Shown: positions 37,201-48,271, numbered from the stretch's first letter. The stretch is DNA of 64,000 bases from Mimachlamys varia (GCA_947623455.1 OX392535.1:38650688-38714687), one strand, 5' to 3'. A program made the numbers and translations. Notes: generated from the sequence alone by a model not told the origin.

Positions 37201-40200
37201 ATCAATCCTTGGTATCTGACAATGCCAGAACTTGTGTTAATAATATTTTAACCAACTACAGTATCGCAACATTTTACAAAACACAATTTCCGGGATACAA
37301 CTTTCAGTCGGTTTAGTCATGTGACTTTCATCACCACGTGACTTTCATCACCACGTGACTTTATCTAGGGCACTTTTGAAAACAAAATGGCGGCTAAATA
37401 GAAGTTTTCAATGACGGTAAGCGAGGTAAAGTTTTTTGGTCGAAAGAAGGATTACACCTTCAAATAAAACAAAAGGGGTGTTAGTAAAATTAGCTGAGAT
37501 CACTGATGAACTGAATTTATCTTGTATAGAGAAATATGAATGCAATCCACAGTGCTGGTAATCGAGGTTGCTCTTTGCTGTTGGAAACAATCCGAACGTT
37601 ACATTTTGCCAGATTGTTGCTTTTACGACTGACAGTTACACATCTAGGTACAACACACCATGACTTAGTTTAAGAGCCTGTATCTTTGTTTCGTTCCTTT
37701 TTAACCTAAAGCAACTAAAAAATTTTATCTGTGTAATTATCGCAACTCAGACTAGAATGTCCTGAAATCATTGGTTGAGAGACATCAGATGGTGACCCTC
37801 TATTTTTCTATAGAGGGTCACTTTGTGATGTTAGAGGGCACTCCGCCCTCGCCCCCTATAAATTTTACTGACCCTCTATGGCTCTAAAGAGGGTCAGGTA
37901 GTGACTATATAACTTATAATATATTGGAATTCCAATCCTGCTGCTCTATCTCACAGCGCACAGATTACTGACAATCAGTTTAACATTTCTAGAGATCACT
38001 GGTATATATATTGGCACCCCAATGTTACTTATTGTGAACTTACCTACTATAATCTCGACTATCCACCTCTCTTAGATCGTTGTAAAACACACCTTCTATA
38101 TAGAAGAAGCCAGACTTGTATACATCCTAGAAATTCAAAACAATCATACAGAAATAAAGAGTAATTAATAGATTCATGAAATCAAAACAGATATCATCAA
38201 GATGAGCAAATGATCCTATTCTGCTTATTATTTTCACAATAAACATTGTTCTTTGATAGTCTACAATGACATACCATATTTGCCGTATTTTCTCTTTCTA
38301 AGGAGGTACATTTGTATTAAAACATAAAAGCCTCCCTTTTAATCTTGACACAATTAAATAATTCTATTTAATGGTACTTATTTACTTTATAAAAACGACA
38401 TTTTTTGTCTAGATTTTAGTTTTCCTAATCTATTAAGTGCCTGCTTGGAACCATGCACTTTTTTTTGCCACACTGGGCGCTTATTACGGTGAATACTGTA
38501 CATAAAGGTGATGCATGTATTCAGTATGTAGTTTTTGAGTTTCTCAAACAATATTTTTTGAAAAATATTATAAGTTAGTGTTATTTGAGTTGTAACAGCG
38601 CCTTGTAGTACACAGGCAATCATTCTGAATCTTATTATATTTAGTTTTGATTTGGAATTTCTCTGACAAACTTTTTTATAATATCTTAAGTACCGTACAT
38701 GAGCTAAAGTTTATAAGCTTGTCCATCTGTTAACAGTGGGGCCCTGTAGTATAATGTATCAATCACCATGTGCCTGTGGTTATACCTTAGCATAGAAACC
38801 AGAGGTGTCGTCAGGGTTTTCACTGAAGTCGCCACTTATTGCGAGGTCATTGACGCAGCTAATCTTGTCGCGCAGTTCCGTCAGACGCTGGCTTCCCAGG
38901 ACCTGGAACTTCTGGTCTAGACCCAACTACAACAGAAATTAATACAAAAACTGAGGCAGTCCACCATTTGTAAAACGTATGTTTACAGATCTAGACTTGT
39001 GTCAACCATTTGTAAAACGTATGTTTACAGATCTAGACATGTACCAACCTTTTGTAAAACGTATGTTTACAGATCTAGACATGTACCAACCATTTGTAAA
39101 ACGTATGTTTACAGATCTAGACATGTACCAACCATTTGTAAAACGTATGTTTACAGATCTAGACATGTACCAACCATTTGTAAAACGTATGTTTACAGAT
39201 CTAGACTTGTGCCAACCATTTGTAAAACGTATGTTTACAGATCTAGACATGTGCCAACCATTTGTAAAATGTATGTTTACAGATCTAGACATGTGCCAAC
39301 CATTTGTAAAACGTATGTTTACAGATCTAGACATGTGCCAACCATTTGTAAAACGTATGTTTACAGATCTAGACATGTGCCAACCATTTGTAAAACGTAT
39401 GTTTACAGATCTAGACATGTGCCAACCATTTGTAAAACGTATGTTTACAGATCTAGACATGTGCCAACCATTTGTAAAACGTATGTTTACAGATCTAGAC
39501 TTGTGCCAACCATTTGTAAAACGTATGTTTACAGATCTAGACTTGTGCCAACCATTTGTAAAACGTATGTTTACAGATCTAGACTTGTGCCAACCATTTG
39601 TAAAACGTATGTTTACAAATCTAGACTTGTGCCAACCATTTGTAAAACGTATGTTTACAGATCTAGACTTGTGCCAAAAATCCAGTTGATAACCATGCAA
39701 AAATAAGCCTTAAACGAAGTAAATTTGAGTGGTAACTAACAAGGAACTCTTGACAAAAAAATCCAAAGAATTGAAAATAATTCAGGTGGGGCCCACTTCA
39801 ACAACAAACCGAAGGTAGAAGACGGTTCGAAATGGACGCGTGTTTACAAATAGCGTGTTTCAACTGCTGCTGTACCGGTAACCGCGAAAGAATTCATTTT
39901 GAATATTGCTGATATCAGTTAATCTTACCTAAATCTATAAATAAAATAAGTTATTAGGCTTGATTTTCGCTGAAAATTTTGCCGAAAGTTACCTATACCG
40001 GGCCTTTAAAAGAATGGACTAAACACTTGCTATAAATTTTATTTCATGGATACCACACGAACTCAATCATATCTACACTCTTTGAAGGCAATATATGTCA
40101 CCCTGATATATATTAGGCTATACATTTTCTTTCAACAAGATGAGAGAGATCATTGGGTACTACTCAACAAACACTATTACTTGGCCATGAACACCAAATC

Positions 40201-43200
40201 TTACAGTACCATCCTGCCTAACTAGGAGGCTAAGGAAAGTGTGTATCTTAACTTTTGGGTGGGTAGTAACAATGCCTGCCATGCCAAGCTAGGAGCTCAA
40301 GGAGAGTGTGTTACCTTAATTTTGAATGGGTATTCAAACTGCCTGTCCTGCCAAGCTAGGAGCCTAAGGATAGTTGTTAACCTTACCTTTGGGTGGGTAG
40401 CCATACTGCCTGCCGTGCCAAGCAAGGAGCCTAAGGAGAGTGGGTAACCTTACTTTTGGGTGGGTATTCACACTGCCTGGTTAGGAGCCTAAGGAGAGTG
40501 GGTAACCTTACTTTTGGGTGGGTATTCACACTGCCTGGTTACGAGACTAAGGAGAGTGGGTAACCTTATTTTTGGATGGGTATTCACACTGCCTGGTTAG
40601 GAGACTAAGGAGAGTGGGTAACCTTATCTTCAGGTGGGTATTCACACTGCCTGGTTAGGAGCCTAAGGAGAGTGGGTAACCTTATCTTCAGGTGGGTATT
40701 CACACTGCCTTGTTAGGAGCCTAAGGAGAGTGGGTAACCTTATCTTCAGGTGGGTATTCACACTGCCTGGTTAGGAGACTAAGGAGAGTGGGTAACCTTA
40801 TCTTCAGGTGGGTATTCACACTGCCTGGTTAGGAGCCTAAGGAGAGTGGGTAACCTTACCTTTAGGTGGGTGTTCACACTGCCTGGTTAGGAGACTAAGG
40901 AGAGTTAGTAACCTTACCTTTGGGTGGGTATTCACACATGCCTGGCTAGGAGCCTAAGGGGAGTGGGTAACCTTACCTTTGGGAGGGTATTCACACATGC
41001 CTGGCTAGGAGCATAAGGAGAGTTAGTAACCTTACCTTTGGGTTTTGATTCACACTGCCGGCTGTATATGTGGTAGTGTGTATACTAATCTCGAGTATAA
41101 CATCATGTCCAATCCTATAGTCACTTGGAACAGGTTGTTTGAACTCGTCAGCTGGTTTACTGCTAAACTTCTAAAAAATAGTTCAAGATCAGATGTACGA
41201 ACTGTATAAAGGAAGTACTCGGTTTCTTAGTCACATTCTTAGTTTTACTGATCACCAATGTACATGTACATTGTATGTAAATAATGTAAACCAATTTTCT
41301 TTCACTCCTAAAATTAACTTTTACAATTTCTGAATCACAATTAGTTGATGCTTATTTACTTTCATGAAACAGACTTTACATTCCATACACGTATAGCCAG
41401 TGTACCATATCTTAATTAAGAAGCCCAATACAATATCTTATATACTGTAAATGACTTTCGTGAGGTATTTATTTTCGCGTTAATTTGCGAGGAGATTAAA
41501 TCAAGAAATCAAATACCTCACGATTATTTCTATCTCTAGATGTGCCCGTGTTTATTCTATCGTCACTTCTAAATGGTTTGCGAAATTATGTATTCGCGAA
41601 TATGTCTGAAATAGTAAGCTCGCGAATAAAATATTCGCGAAATCAAAGTGATTTACAGTAAATGGCCAAGTGGCCTTTAACAGTCAACTGAGTTTTGTCC
41701 ATTGCCATTAATTTGACCCTTTCATACTCACCGACAACTTCTCTTGTACCGTTTTATATTTCAGTTTCTTGTTGATAAACTGTTTGTAATGGCTACTATT
41801 TTCTCTCTTCATCATTTCACTTTTTTGGATTCTGCACAAAACAAACGGAAAGCAAAACTCTATGAGGGAAAAAATACTCTTAAGATTCTAATTCTTCATT
41901 GAACAATTTGCATTTCCAGTGGAACTCGATTATCATGATATTCTATTTACTAGAGAAAAATATTAAAACAACCAATGTATATTACATGTTTATCAACTGT
42001 TTTAGATTGATGATCTCTAATTGTTAATTCAAAGATGTTCGCCTTTCAGAAATTTTGTTTTTTTCTGCTCAGTCCCAAAATCTAAAGAGCACAACTATAT
42101 GTGGGACAAATTTTAAGGAGAACATACATATGAAATTGGAGAAATATACATCTTACATTTCTCAAGAAATTGCGACATCAATCATTCATAGTCAAAATCA
42201 ATATGGCTGCTTTACAGCGATTTTGGTTTTCTGACCAGTTCAAAATCAAAAGGCCACAACTTGGTTAAAAAAGGGAACCCTCATATTAAATTTGAGAAAG
42301 ATTAATCACATATTTATTAAGAAATAGATAATAAACTGTCATTATCTAATTCAAGATGGCCACATGTATTAGCCATTTTTTTTTTTTGATAAGTCTAAAA
42401 AACAAAAGGGCACAACTAGGGACCAAAAAGGGAACCTACATATAAAATTTTAAGAAAGATCCATACTGAAAAAAAGCGTCTTAAATCAATAAAATGAACA
42501 CCTGTCGACCAGTCCTTAAGTGGGGAAAATGCACAACCACAGATCAAGTGGAACCCTCTTATGAAATCCAAGAATGATCAATCCAGTACTCGTCAAATAA
42601 CAGTGATAAGTAACTACTACTGTCAAAAGACAGTCTCATAAGTAATAGCTTATCAAGTCTCCGGGCCTTTCAGTCTGAATAGACAACTACAGATATAGGA
42701 GAACATTATAAGCTTCATTACTGATTTGAGAATGTTCCATCCAGTAATTAACTTGTCAAGAAATAGCAATAACAAACATGCCACCTGTTGGCATATTTTT
42801 TTTTCAGATCGGTTTGAAAAAGGAACATAAGGTACAACTAGGGACCAAGGAGAACCTTATAAGGTACAACTAGGGACCAAGGAGAACATTATTCCTGACA
42901 ATTACTGGATGGTTATTCTCAAATTTCATGAGAATTATAGGTTCCCCTTGGTTACTATTGTGTATAAGTGATATTATGATAAACAAACTATTAATGTCAA
43001 AAATCAAAGATGGCTAACTATTGGTCATTTTTTCCCAAATCTGTCTGAAAATTTCCTGGACAACATAAACTACATGTATATACATGTATGTACAAGAAAC
43101 TTTCAAATGAAATTAAAAATGAGATATCCAGCACTTGTCAAGAAATAGCAAATTATAAGGCTATAATCGCCTAAATCTTAACCATGTTTGGTACATTTAG

Positions 43201-44617
43201 GGAAGTAGACATCAGGATCCAAGTGTAAATAACACTAATATATATGTAGTTTCATTACTTACTTGACGGTCATGAGATCAACATCATCAGGGAAATTCTT
43301 AAGTAAAGTCATATCTGGGGGCTCGTCACCATTCTTAAGGGTGTCCACTCTGTAAATGTATGATAATGTACATTGTGTTGTAAAAAAATAAAAACATTTT
43401 CCTCTGTTTATAATAAGTGTTGAATAGATGAACTACTGCGAAAGCATTTGCCAAGAATGTTTTCATTAATCAAGATCGAAAGTCAGAGGTTCGAAGACGA
43501 TCAGATACCGTCGTAGTTCTGACCATAAACGATGCCAACTAGCGATCCGCCTGAGTTGCTTCAATGACTCTGCGGGCAGCTTATCGCAGGTTTATAATAA
43601 GTGTCAAATACATTTTTCAGTGGGGTTTATAACAATTCTGCAAGAGACCCAATGGGCTTGAATTGCTCACCTGCTTTAAATTATTTATTGAGAAGAAGTT
43701 GTTCTGAAGATTAAAAGACATCTGACCCCTAGGCTGTAACCATAACTGTTGGGCAAGGTCATTTATTTCAACAAATTCTTTGAAGCTGTTCACTCAAGCA
43801 TGCTTCTTTAGTACATATATACCCTGGGCCTTTTTGGTTATTGAAAAAATAAAGGTTGTTAAAATGTTGAAAGATTTGAAAAAAAGGTATTTGTCCCATG
43901 TTACCCTGAAAGTGGGTCAATGTCATTTATTTCAACATATTAAATGTGGAAGCTCTTCTTCTAGCTGACCAACTTTGCTTAATAATGTATAATATTAGTG
44001 TTACCATGAACAACCAAATTGCAACATATAATCGGTTGGGAAAATGATCCGCTTTTTATACACAACGAGCAATTTAAGTTACCAAGTTAAGGCAAAACTA
44101 AAATGTTGGCACTTGCTTCGATATGACAGCCAGAAGAGATTTTCACTGGGAAGATATCAAAACTGGATGAAAATGAAACTTCTTTAATCTTTAGAGCAGT
44201 AAATCCCTTTAACTTGCATTGTCAGCTTAATAAACTGGCTATGTAGAGCTAGAGTGTATATGTTAAATAGGCATGTACACATTCAATATACGCTAATTCG
44301 CACACACAAGTTCCTTTGAATTGGTTTTTTTAACAAGACTCATTTCAGCAGTTGAAATTTAGGGCGGCTACGTATTCTTCATTATTTTATGGAAATTAAA
44401 GGTGACCATAATGGAGAAGTATTTACCCACAAACCGAGTTCAATTCCACAACAGTGTCTAAAGAAACACCCATTTCTTTTGCAATAGCATCTTTTTCTGA
44501 AACATTTGAAGTTTCTTCCATGCCTAAGAATGGGATCACAGACGAATCCCATCTCTCATAGAACTCCCGCACATCTATTTCATCTGTAGCTCCCCTCAGC
44601 AATCGCATGTTCTCCAT
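34210..44617 (-). CDS. SNAPC3: snRNA-activating protein complex subunit 3 (SNAP50), complete, nine exons
   Basis: SNAPC3 is the subunit of SNAPc that helps bind the proximal sequence element of Pol II and Pol III snRNA promoters. Exons in reading order: 44617-44427, 43349-43263, 41831-41732, 41170-41036, 38926-38786, 38126-38044, 36475-36311, 35429-35322, 34357-34210. Phases all join, giving 385 residues (human 411). Matching blocks: LNSVCGVDTLKNG near 60-70, LGSQRLTELRDKISCVNDL in exon 5, DVYKSGFFYIEGVFYNDLR in exon 6, and GQPYLYLHQGNCEHIIIFTD in exon 7. The C-terminal zinc-binding segment has C328, C331, C354 and C357, with APDDPSFFCDQCFRSLHYD. The start at 44617 (MENMRLL) has AAAATGG context; an in-frame extension to 44653 starts with TTG, not ATG. 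The introns are unusually rich in insertions. The reading frame shows no damage. Confidence 0.96.
34522..34905. mobile_element. TTAA-flanked TIR MITE, copy B (intact ends)
   Basis: AGGCCCAATATACGTAACTT starts it and TTACGTATATTGGGCCT ends it. TTAA lies on both sides (34518-34521 and 34906-34909). It is the best uninterrupted copy of the family (384 bp). It lies in SNAPC3 intron 8. Confidence 0.85.
36036..36231. mobile_element. TTAA-flanked TIR MITE, copy C (internal deletion)
   Basis: It has the same ends and TTAA flanks as copy B, but only 196 bp: the middle is missing from after the GGTACAGCAG-type motif to near the right end. It lies in SNAPC3 intron 8. Confidence 0.8.
36882..36967. repeat. 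29-bp purine-rich tandem repeat, three copies
   Basis: The unit AAAGGGAGGAAATTGGAAGA followed by AGGAAAAAT is repeated with period 29 and is almost all purine on the plus strand. It lies in SNAPC3 intron 6. Confidence 0.85.
37158..37187. repeat. Perfect hairpin, 13-bp arms
   Basis: GCTACACTTATCA and TGATAAGTGTAGC are separated by TAAG. It lies in SNAPC3 intron 6. It may be a minimal foldback or a cruciform site. Confidence 0.75.
38959..39679. repeat. 42-bp minisatellite, about 17 copies
   Basis: The unit reads AAACGTATGTTTACAGATCT then AGACTTGTGCCAACCATTTGT. The period is 42, a multiple of three, and the unit lacks stops in several frames, so 230-codon open frames run through it on both strands. 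It lies in SNAPC3 intron 4, its edge about 33 bp from the exon 5 acceptor, and joins directly onto MITE copy D. Interspecies or transcript support for a protein is not visible; I treat it as non-coding. Confidence 0.92.
39680..40005. mobile_element. TTAA-flanked TIR MITE, copy D (truncated at the minisatellite)
   Basis: The right end reads ATACCGGGCCT followed by TTAA. The body matches copy B in inverse orientation. The left approximately 60 bp, including the other TIR, is absent, and the 42-bp minisatellite abuts at TCCAGTTGATAACC. Confidence 0.75.
40225..41050. repeat. About 58-bp minisatellite that includes the SNAPC3 exon 4 end and its splice donor
   Basis: About 13-14 units of GCCTGGTTAGGAGCCTAAGG + AGAGTGGGTAACCTTA + CTTTGGGTGGGTATTCACACT run up to and into SNAPC3 exon 4. 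On the SNAPC3 strand the last about 22 nt of the exon (GGCAGTGTGAATC...CCAAAG) and the donor GTAAGGTTAC are the repeat unit itself. Six downstream units still show AAAG|GTAAGG or AAAA|GTAAGG (at about 40386, 40453, 40511, 40859, 40917 and 40976). Others have lost it (ATAAGG). The early units are longer and more diverged. Confidence 0.88.
41455..41658. mobile_element. TA-flanked MITE with CTGTAAATGACTT ends
   Basis: CTGTAAATGACTTTCG on the left is mirrored by AAAGTGATTTACAG on the right, with TA on both sides. It is rich in TTCGCGA and TTCGCGAA words. It lies in SNAPC3 intron 3 and is non-coding. Confidence 0.75.
42090..43060. repeat. Dispersed non-coding repeat (agaaatagc / ccaagatgg family), long copy
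   Basis: Several imperfect units of roughly 170-200 bp carry 'gggaccaaaaagggaacc', 'aaatttgagaaagat', 'caagaaatagc' and 'caagatggc'. It is the same family as 57000-58010 and 63510-64000. It lies in SNAPC3 intron 2. Confidence 0.6.
43421..43589 (+). pseudogene. 18S rRNA fragment inserted with a 15-bp target duplication
   Basis: The stretch from GAACTACTGCGAAAGCATTT to ATGACTCTGCGGGCAGCTT is the universally conserved central part of eukaryotic 18S rRNA. It includes AGGTTCGAAGACGATCAGAT, CATAAACGATGCCAACTAGC and the expected spacing. It is only about 160 nt of the roughly 1.8-kb gene, with a few changes. GTTTATAATAAGTGT lies immediately on both sides (43406-43420 and 43590-43604), as expected of reverse-transcription-mediated insertion. 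There is no poly(A) tail. It lies in SNAPC3 intron 1, antisense to the gene. It cannot be a functional rRNA gene. Confidence 0.9.
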
Positions 44618-44914
44618 TTTGAATTTTGTATATACCTCAAAAAATTTGTACAAAACGAAATATAATAAAAATATTCAAGAAAACAACAGTACTCAACAAA
44701 TAGATACTTAGTATATTAACCAGTAAACGAAAATGTTTCTGAGTCATTGTTTTTTAGTTTTAATATTTTATTTTTGATATTCAAATACAGATTTATTTCG
44801 TTAGAACTATATATTTAGAAAAATGAATTTACCACTGTCTTGGCGGGAAACATCGAGGTAAACAAAGGCACTTCGAAGGTTTCAAGTGTGTATAAAAAGC
44901 TAAATCTTATAAGG
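44618..44914. promoter_or_regulatory. Likely divergent promoter of SNAPC3 with E2F-like site
   Basis: TTGGCGGGAAA at 44840-44850 is a near-perfect E2F consensus. It lies about 225 bp upstream of the SNAPC3 ATG. On the plus strand a TATAAAAAGC and a good donor AAGG|GTAAGT (exon end 44914) follow, so a non-coding first exon of the DUF1761 gene could start here; its coding exon opens with an acceptor at 48266. The link is inference. Confidence 0.45.
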
Positions 44915-45064
44915 GTAAGTTATATAAACATTTAACAGTTAAAGTGTTTTGAAAACTCATAACCTACAATTAAGTATTCAGTACATGTGCCGAGGCGTCT
45001 GTGATTAATAAATGTCTTAACATGTATCTATTCCCACACAAAATATTCTAACACAATCTGACAG

Positions 45065-45252
45065 AAGAACACGGGGGTCACATAAATTCAAACAAATACA
45101 AAGACAGGTCTCCTGAAATACTCCTTCTTTCCACATACTATCATCAAATGGAACAGTTTACCCACTCACATAGCCGCTAGCGACACTCTCTCCTCCTTTA
45201 AAACCAGCTTAGCAAAAACACGTCAACAAGCCTCCATAATTTTTCTGTAATT
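45065..45252 (+). pseudogene. LINE reverse-transcriptase C-terminal fragment, frameshifted
   Basis: The frame first reads RTRGSHKFKQIQRQVS and stops. In another frame it continues SFFPHTIIKWNSLPTHIAAS, then a segment ending SIIFL and a stop. This is the usual C-terminal tail of animal non-LTR retrotransposon polyproteins. The frameshift and the missing upstream domains make it a dead fragment. Confidence 0.75.
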
Positions 45253-46429
45253 GACCGTCTTTTTAATTGTGCATGTAAAATTGTTATACATTCGAAAATG
45301 AACCAAAGAAAAAAGGTAATAATTATGTTTTTTTGCACATGCGCTCAGGAGGGATGTTGTACACTCTTGTCTAAGAGTTTATTCCCTTAACGGAAGAAGA
45401 TGTGCAGGTGTAGTCTTAGGCCTAACAGAAGGCATCCACGATATTCAGGGGTTACGATCACGCTCTCCACACCCCTGGATTGTGTCATGGCAAAACGGAA
45501 GGTATGCGCTGGTAAAAAAGCCATGACCAATCGCATCGCTGTGCTGCATAGCTGTCCTGTAAATATTACAAAGAACCCGCAACCGACTCCAAAGCTTGTC
45601 ATTTTTTACCGTTATGTGACCACGAGATTTTTTTATGTTCATCGAGAAGGGTCGAACCAGTCTTGTCTCATCAACAAGTTGACACACACGAAGCCTCAAG
45701 GGTGTAGAGAGCATATAGGTGATGGTTAATTAACCCCTAGATATCGAGGATGAACAGACATGGGCCCAGTGTGTGATACTAGCTACATGTCCAACCACTT
45801 GTGGTATAGGTGGATTTTTGTCATCTAGATCTGCGGTTTGGACAGTTACGTTCCATTCCGGAAGGAATGTGTAGTGTTATGCGACTCTGTAGTAGGTTTG
45901 GCTCTTTCCAGGTGTGCGTACCCTTAGTCGCGAAATAGTAGTACTCTAGGATGGTACAGCCTTGGGTAGTCCGAAGGGTTCTGACTCTCTGACCCGCTAA
46001 ATATTTTGACGACAGGCGGGTGCGAGAGTCAGAATTCCTGCTTAGTAAAAAAGTGGAAATTTTACCGACCCATGCATGGGTCACTGTTTAAGCTGAAACA
46101 TTAATATGAAACATTTTCGATCACATGTAAAATAGGTAGCAATGGAAAGAACAGATATTTTTCTACTAACATACACATTTCAGGATTGCACAACAACATC
46201 ACCGATCAGAACTATGCAACTCTCATTTAAAATGAAAGATTTTCACATTAATTTACACAAATATGTAATGGTAATATTAATATTTTAACATGAATGGAAA
46301 TATTGAACTTTTAATATGAATAATATATATTTGTCTGTGTCTCATTATTCTAAAATGAATGGGCGTCAGAAAGGTAATGAAAGGGTATATGTGGATAATA
46401 CTGTTGGTGTGTATTTTATATAAAACATG

Positions 46430-46605
46430 GCAAGTCCTTTTTACCCAGAGAAAAACCAACGACCTACGGTCAGTGCCTGGCAACTGCCCTACGTGGGATG
46501 ATTTAAACTTGCAACCCAGAGATGGAGGCCTAGGGCTAGTGGTAGAATGTCGGAACACCTTAACGTTGAAGTTAACCACTCGACCACCGCGTGCGGCCCC
46601 ATAAA
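46430..46605 (-). mobile_element. tRNA-derived SINE
   Basis: On the minus strand it opens with GCGGTGGTCGAGTGGTTAA (A box). This is followed by CTGGGTTGCAAGTTTAAATC (B box), then a body ending CGTTGGTTTTTCTCTGGGTA, a tail type shared by many invertebrate SINEs. The head resembles a type II (Leu/Ser-like) tRNA. There is no coding role. Confidence 0.75.
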
Positions 46606-46722
46606 ATAAAATACCAATGATAAAATATACATGTATATATGGGATTTGCAGTATACGATGATTTCGGATACAAGATTTTGAGAGAAGTTGTGTATCCGCA
46701 ATAATCGTATACGAGTTGTTAA

Positions 46723-47850
46723 GGATATAGATAGGGGGTACAGTCTCTTCAGATGTTTTGCTTAATATTTTGGATATACATTTAATCACATACATGTATC
46801 ATATATCATTGGAAAGGTTATTAAATTTTCTATAAAGTGAATATATAATTATAGTGTTAAAGTAATTCATAATTGCATAATAGTATATAATATAAAAAAT
46901 GACGGACACTTTTGAATTTGGATCTTCTTTCACATTTTCTTACAAAAACTGATAATACTTTTCCTATTGACGGACAGAAAGGTCATCTACAAAAACGTGC
47001 CTCAGATTTTTCCTATATGTTCTAGAATTGAAGTAATTTCGATTTTATGGTCTCTGGGTGGGATTTTCATGCCCAAATTCACTTAATTGGTTATAAATCT
47101 TGTTGTAGCTAAATTCTTCAGAAACTGAGGCACGTTATTGTTGACAAGGTCATTCCCAACAATCCTGCAAAGTTTGGAAGAAATCGGTCTACAGATGCCA
47201 AAGTTATGGCTGCTTGAAGTTGACAACTTGTTGAATTTATGAAAGTGCTCTAAAGACCATTTCCACTCTTTGAAATCGGATATCTCTGGGTTTAACACTT
47301 ATCTGACCGATTCTGCCTACCAAACCATTAATCATGACTAGACATGTATCCATCAAGCTGTCCTCCGAAAAAACGGAGCATGCATTGGTTCAAATAACTG
47401 AGAAATTAATGAATATTAAAATATTTCTCAGTGAAAATGCCCCTTTCCCGCGAAATGTCAGACTGGATATAGGATAAGCTCCTCCCATGTAATGAAGGGG
47501 TCATTAGAAACGCTCCGGCCCCTCTCTTATAGTATGTATTACATCAAAGACTGACCATGACTTAATGGATTATAGCAGCATGATGACCCATCACTTCACA
47601 CCGCCATAGCACTGGGCTAATGACTTTTTAACTGACCACGCCACTGTGTGATGTATCTGTTTATGGTGTAAACAGTACCACGTGTTGATCTGTATGAGCG
47701 TGTTCAATGTTAAATCACGTTAATTGACACATTTGGGAACATAATTTTGAAAATTACTTTTTGTTATATGATGTAGTAGGTTTATAGGTAATCAATTTTG
47801 CAAAAAACCAAAAACCAAAAAAAAAATTTTGTTACCCCCTATCTATATCC
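46723..47850. mobile_element. TTAA-flanked element with 18-bp perfect TIRs
   Basis: GGATATAGATAGGGGGTA (46723-46740) is exactly inverted at 47833-47850, and TTAA flanks both ends (46719-46722 and 47851-47854). The 1,128-bp interior has no transposase frame. It is a separate family from the AGGCCCAATATACG MITEs but shares the TTAA target. Confidence 0.85.
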
Positions 47851-47924
47851 TTAAGTAACAACCAGCTTGCATGTGGCAGTGTTAATGTTGTGTTTCAAAA
47901 TATATGTTGACTATTGATTCTTAA

Positions 47925-48227
47925 AGACCCAATATATGTAACTTCATGAAATTTTTAGAAACTCTTGACAGCAAAATCCAAAGAATTGAAAATAATTCAG
48001 GTGTGGACCACTTCAAAAATAAGCCGAAGTTATAAGAAGACAGTTCAAAATGGATGCATGTTTACAAATGCAGAGTTTCAACGTTAACTGCTGCTGTACC
48101 AGTAACTGAGTAAGAATTAATCATGGATATTGCTGATATCAGTTAATCTTAGCTAAATCTGTAAATATAATAAGTCATCGGCTTGATTTTCACTTCAAGT
48201 TTTGCCGAACGTTACGTATATTGGGCC
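47925..48227. mobile_element. TTAA-flanked TIR MITE, copy E
   Basis: It starts AGACCCAATATATGTAACTT and ends GTTACGTATATTGGGCC, with TTAA on both sides. It is in inverse orientation to copy B. It ends 38 bp before the splice acceptor of the DUF1761 coding exon. Confidence 0.8.
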
Positions 48228-48271
48228 TTAAATTTTTTTTTAAATGATCGTTTTTCTGTTTGACAGTGAAA

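Larger units (their letters stand above)
44915..48265. other. Region between SNAPC3 and the DUF1761 coding exon
   Basis: No protein gene is recognised. It contains a LINE remnant (45065-45252), a SINE (46430-46605), a TTAA-flanked TIR element (46723-47850) and MITE copy E (47925-48227). Between 45360 and 46080 there is higher-GC unique sequence in which I see nothing recognisable. It may be the first intron of the DUF1761 gene. Confidence 0.5.

Noticed and set aside
38959..41050. CRISPR-like arrays of regular repeats
   Set aside because: Units are contiguous with no unique spacers and lie in an animal intron; they are minisatellites.
43421..43589. A working rRNA gene or rDNA unit
   Set aside because: Only about 160 nt of 18S is present, flanked by a short duplication and intron sequence.
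44618..44653. N-terminal extension of SNAPC3
   Set aside because: The extended frame would begin with TTG; the first ATG with good context is at 44617.
46277..46795. 172-codon minus-strand open frame
   Set aside because: It runs through the SINE at 46430-46605 and AT-rich flanks; it has no domain and its composition is unlike protein.
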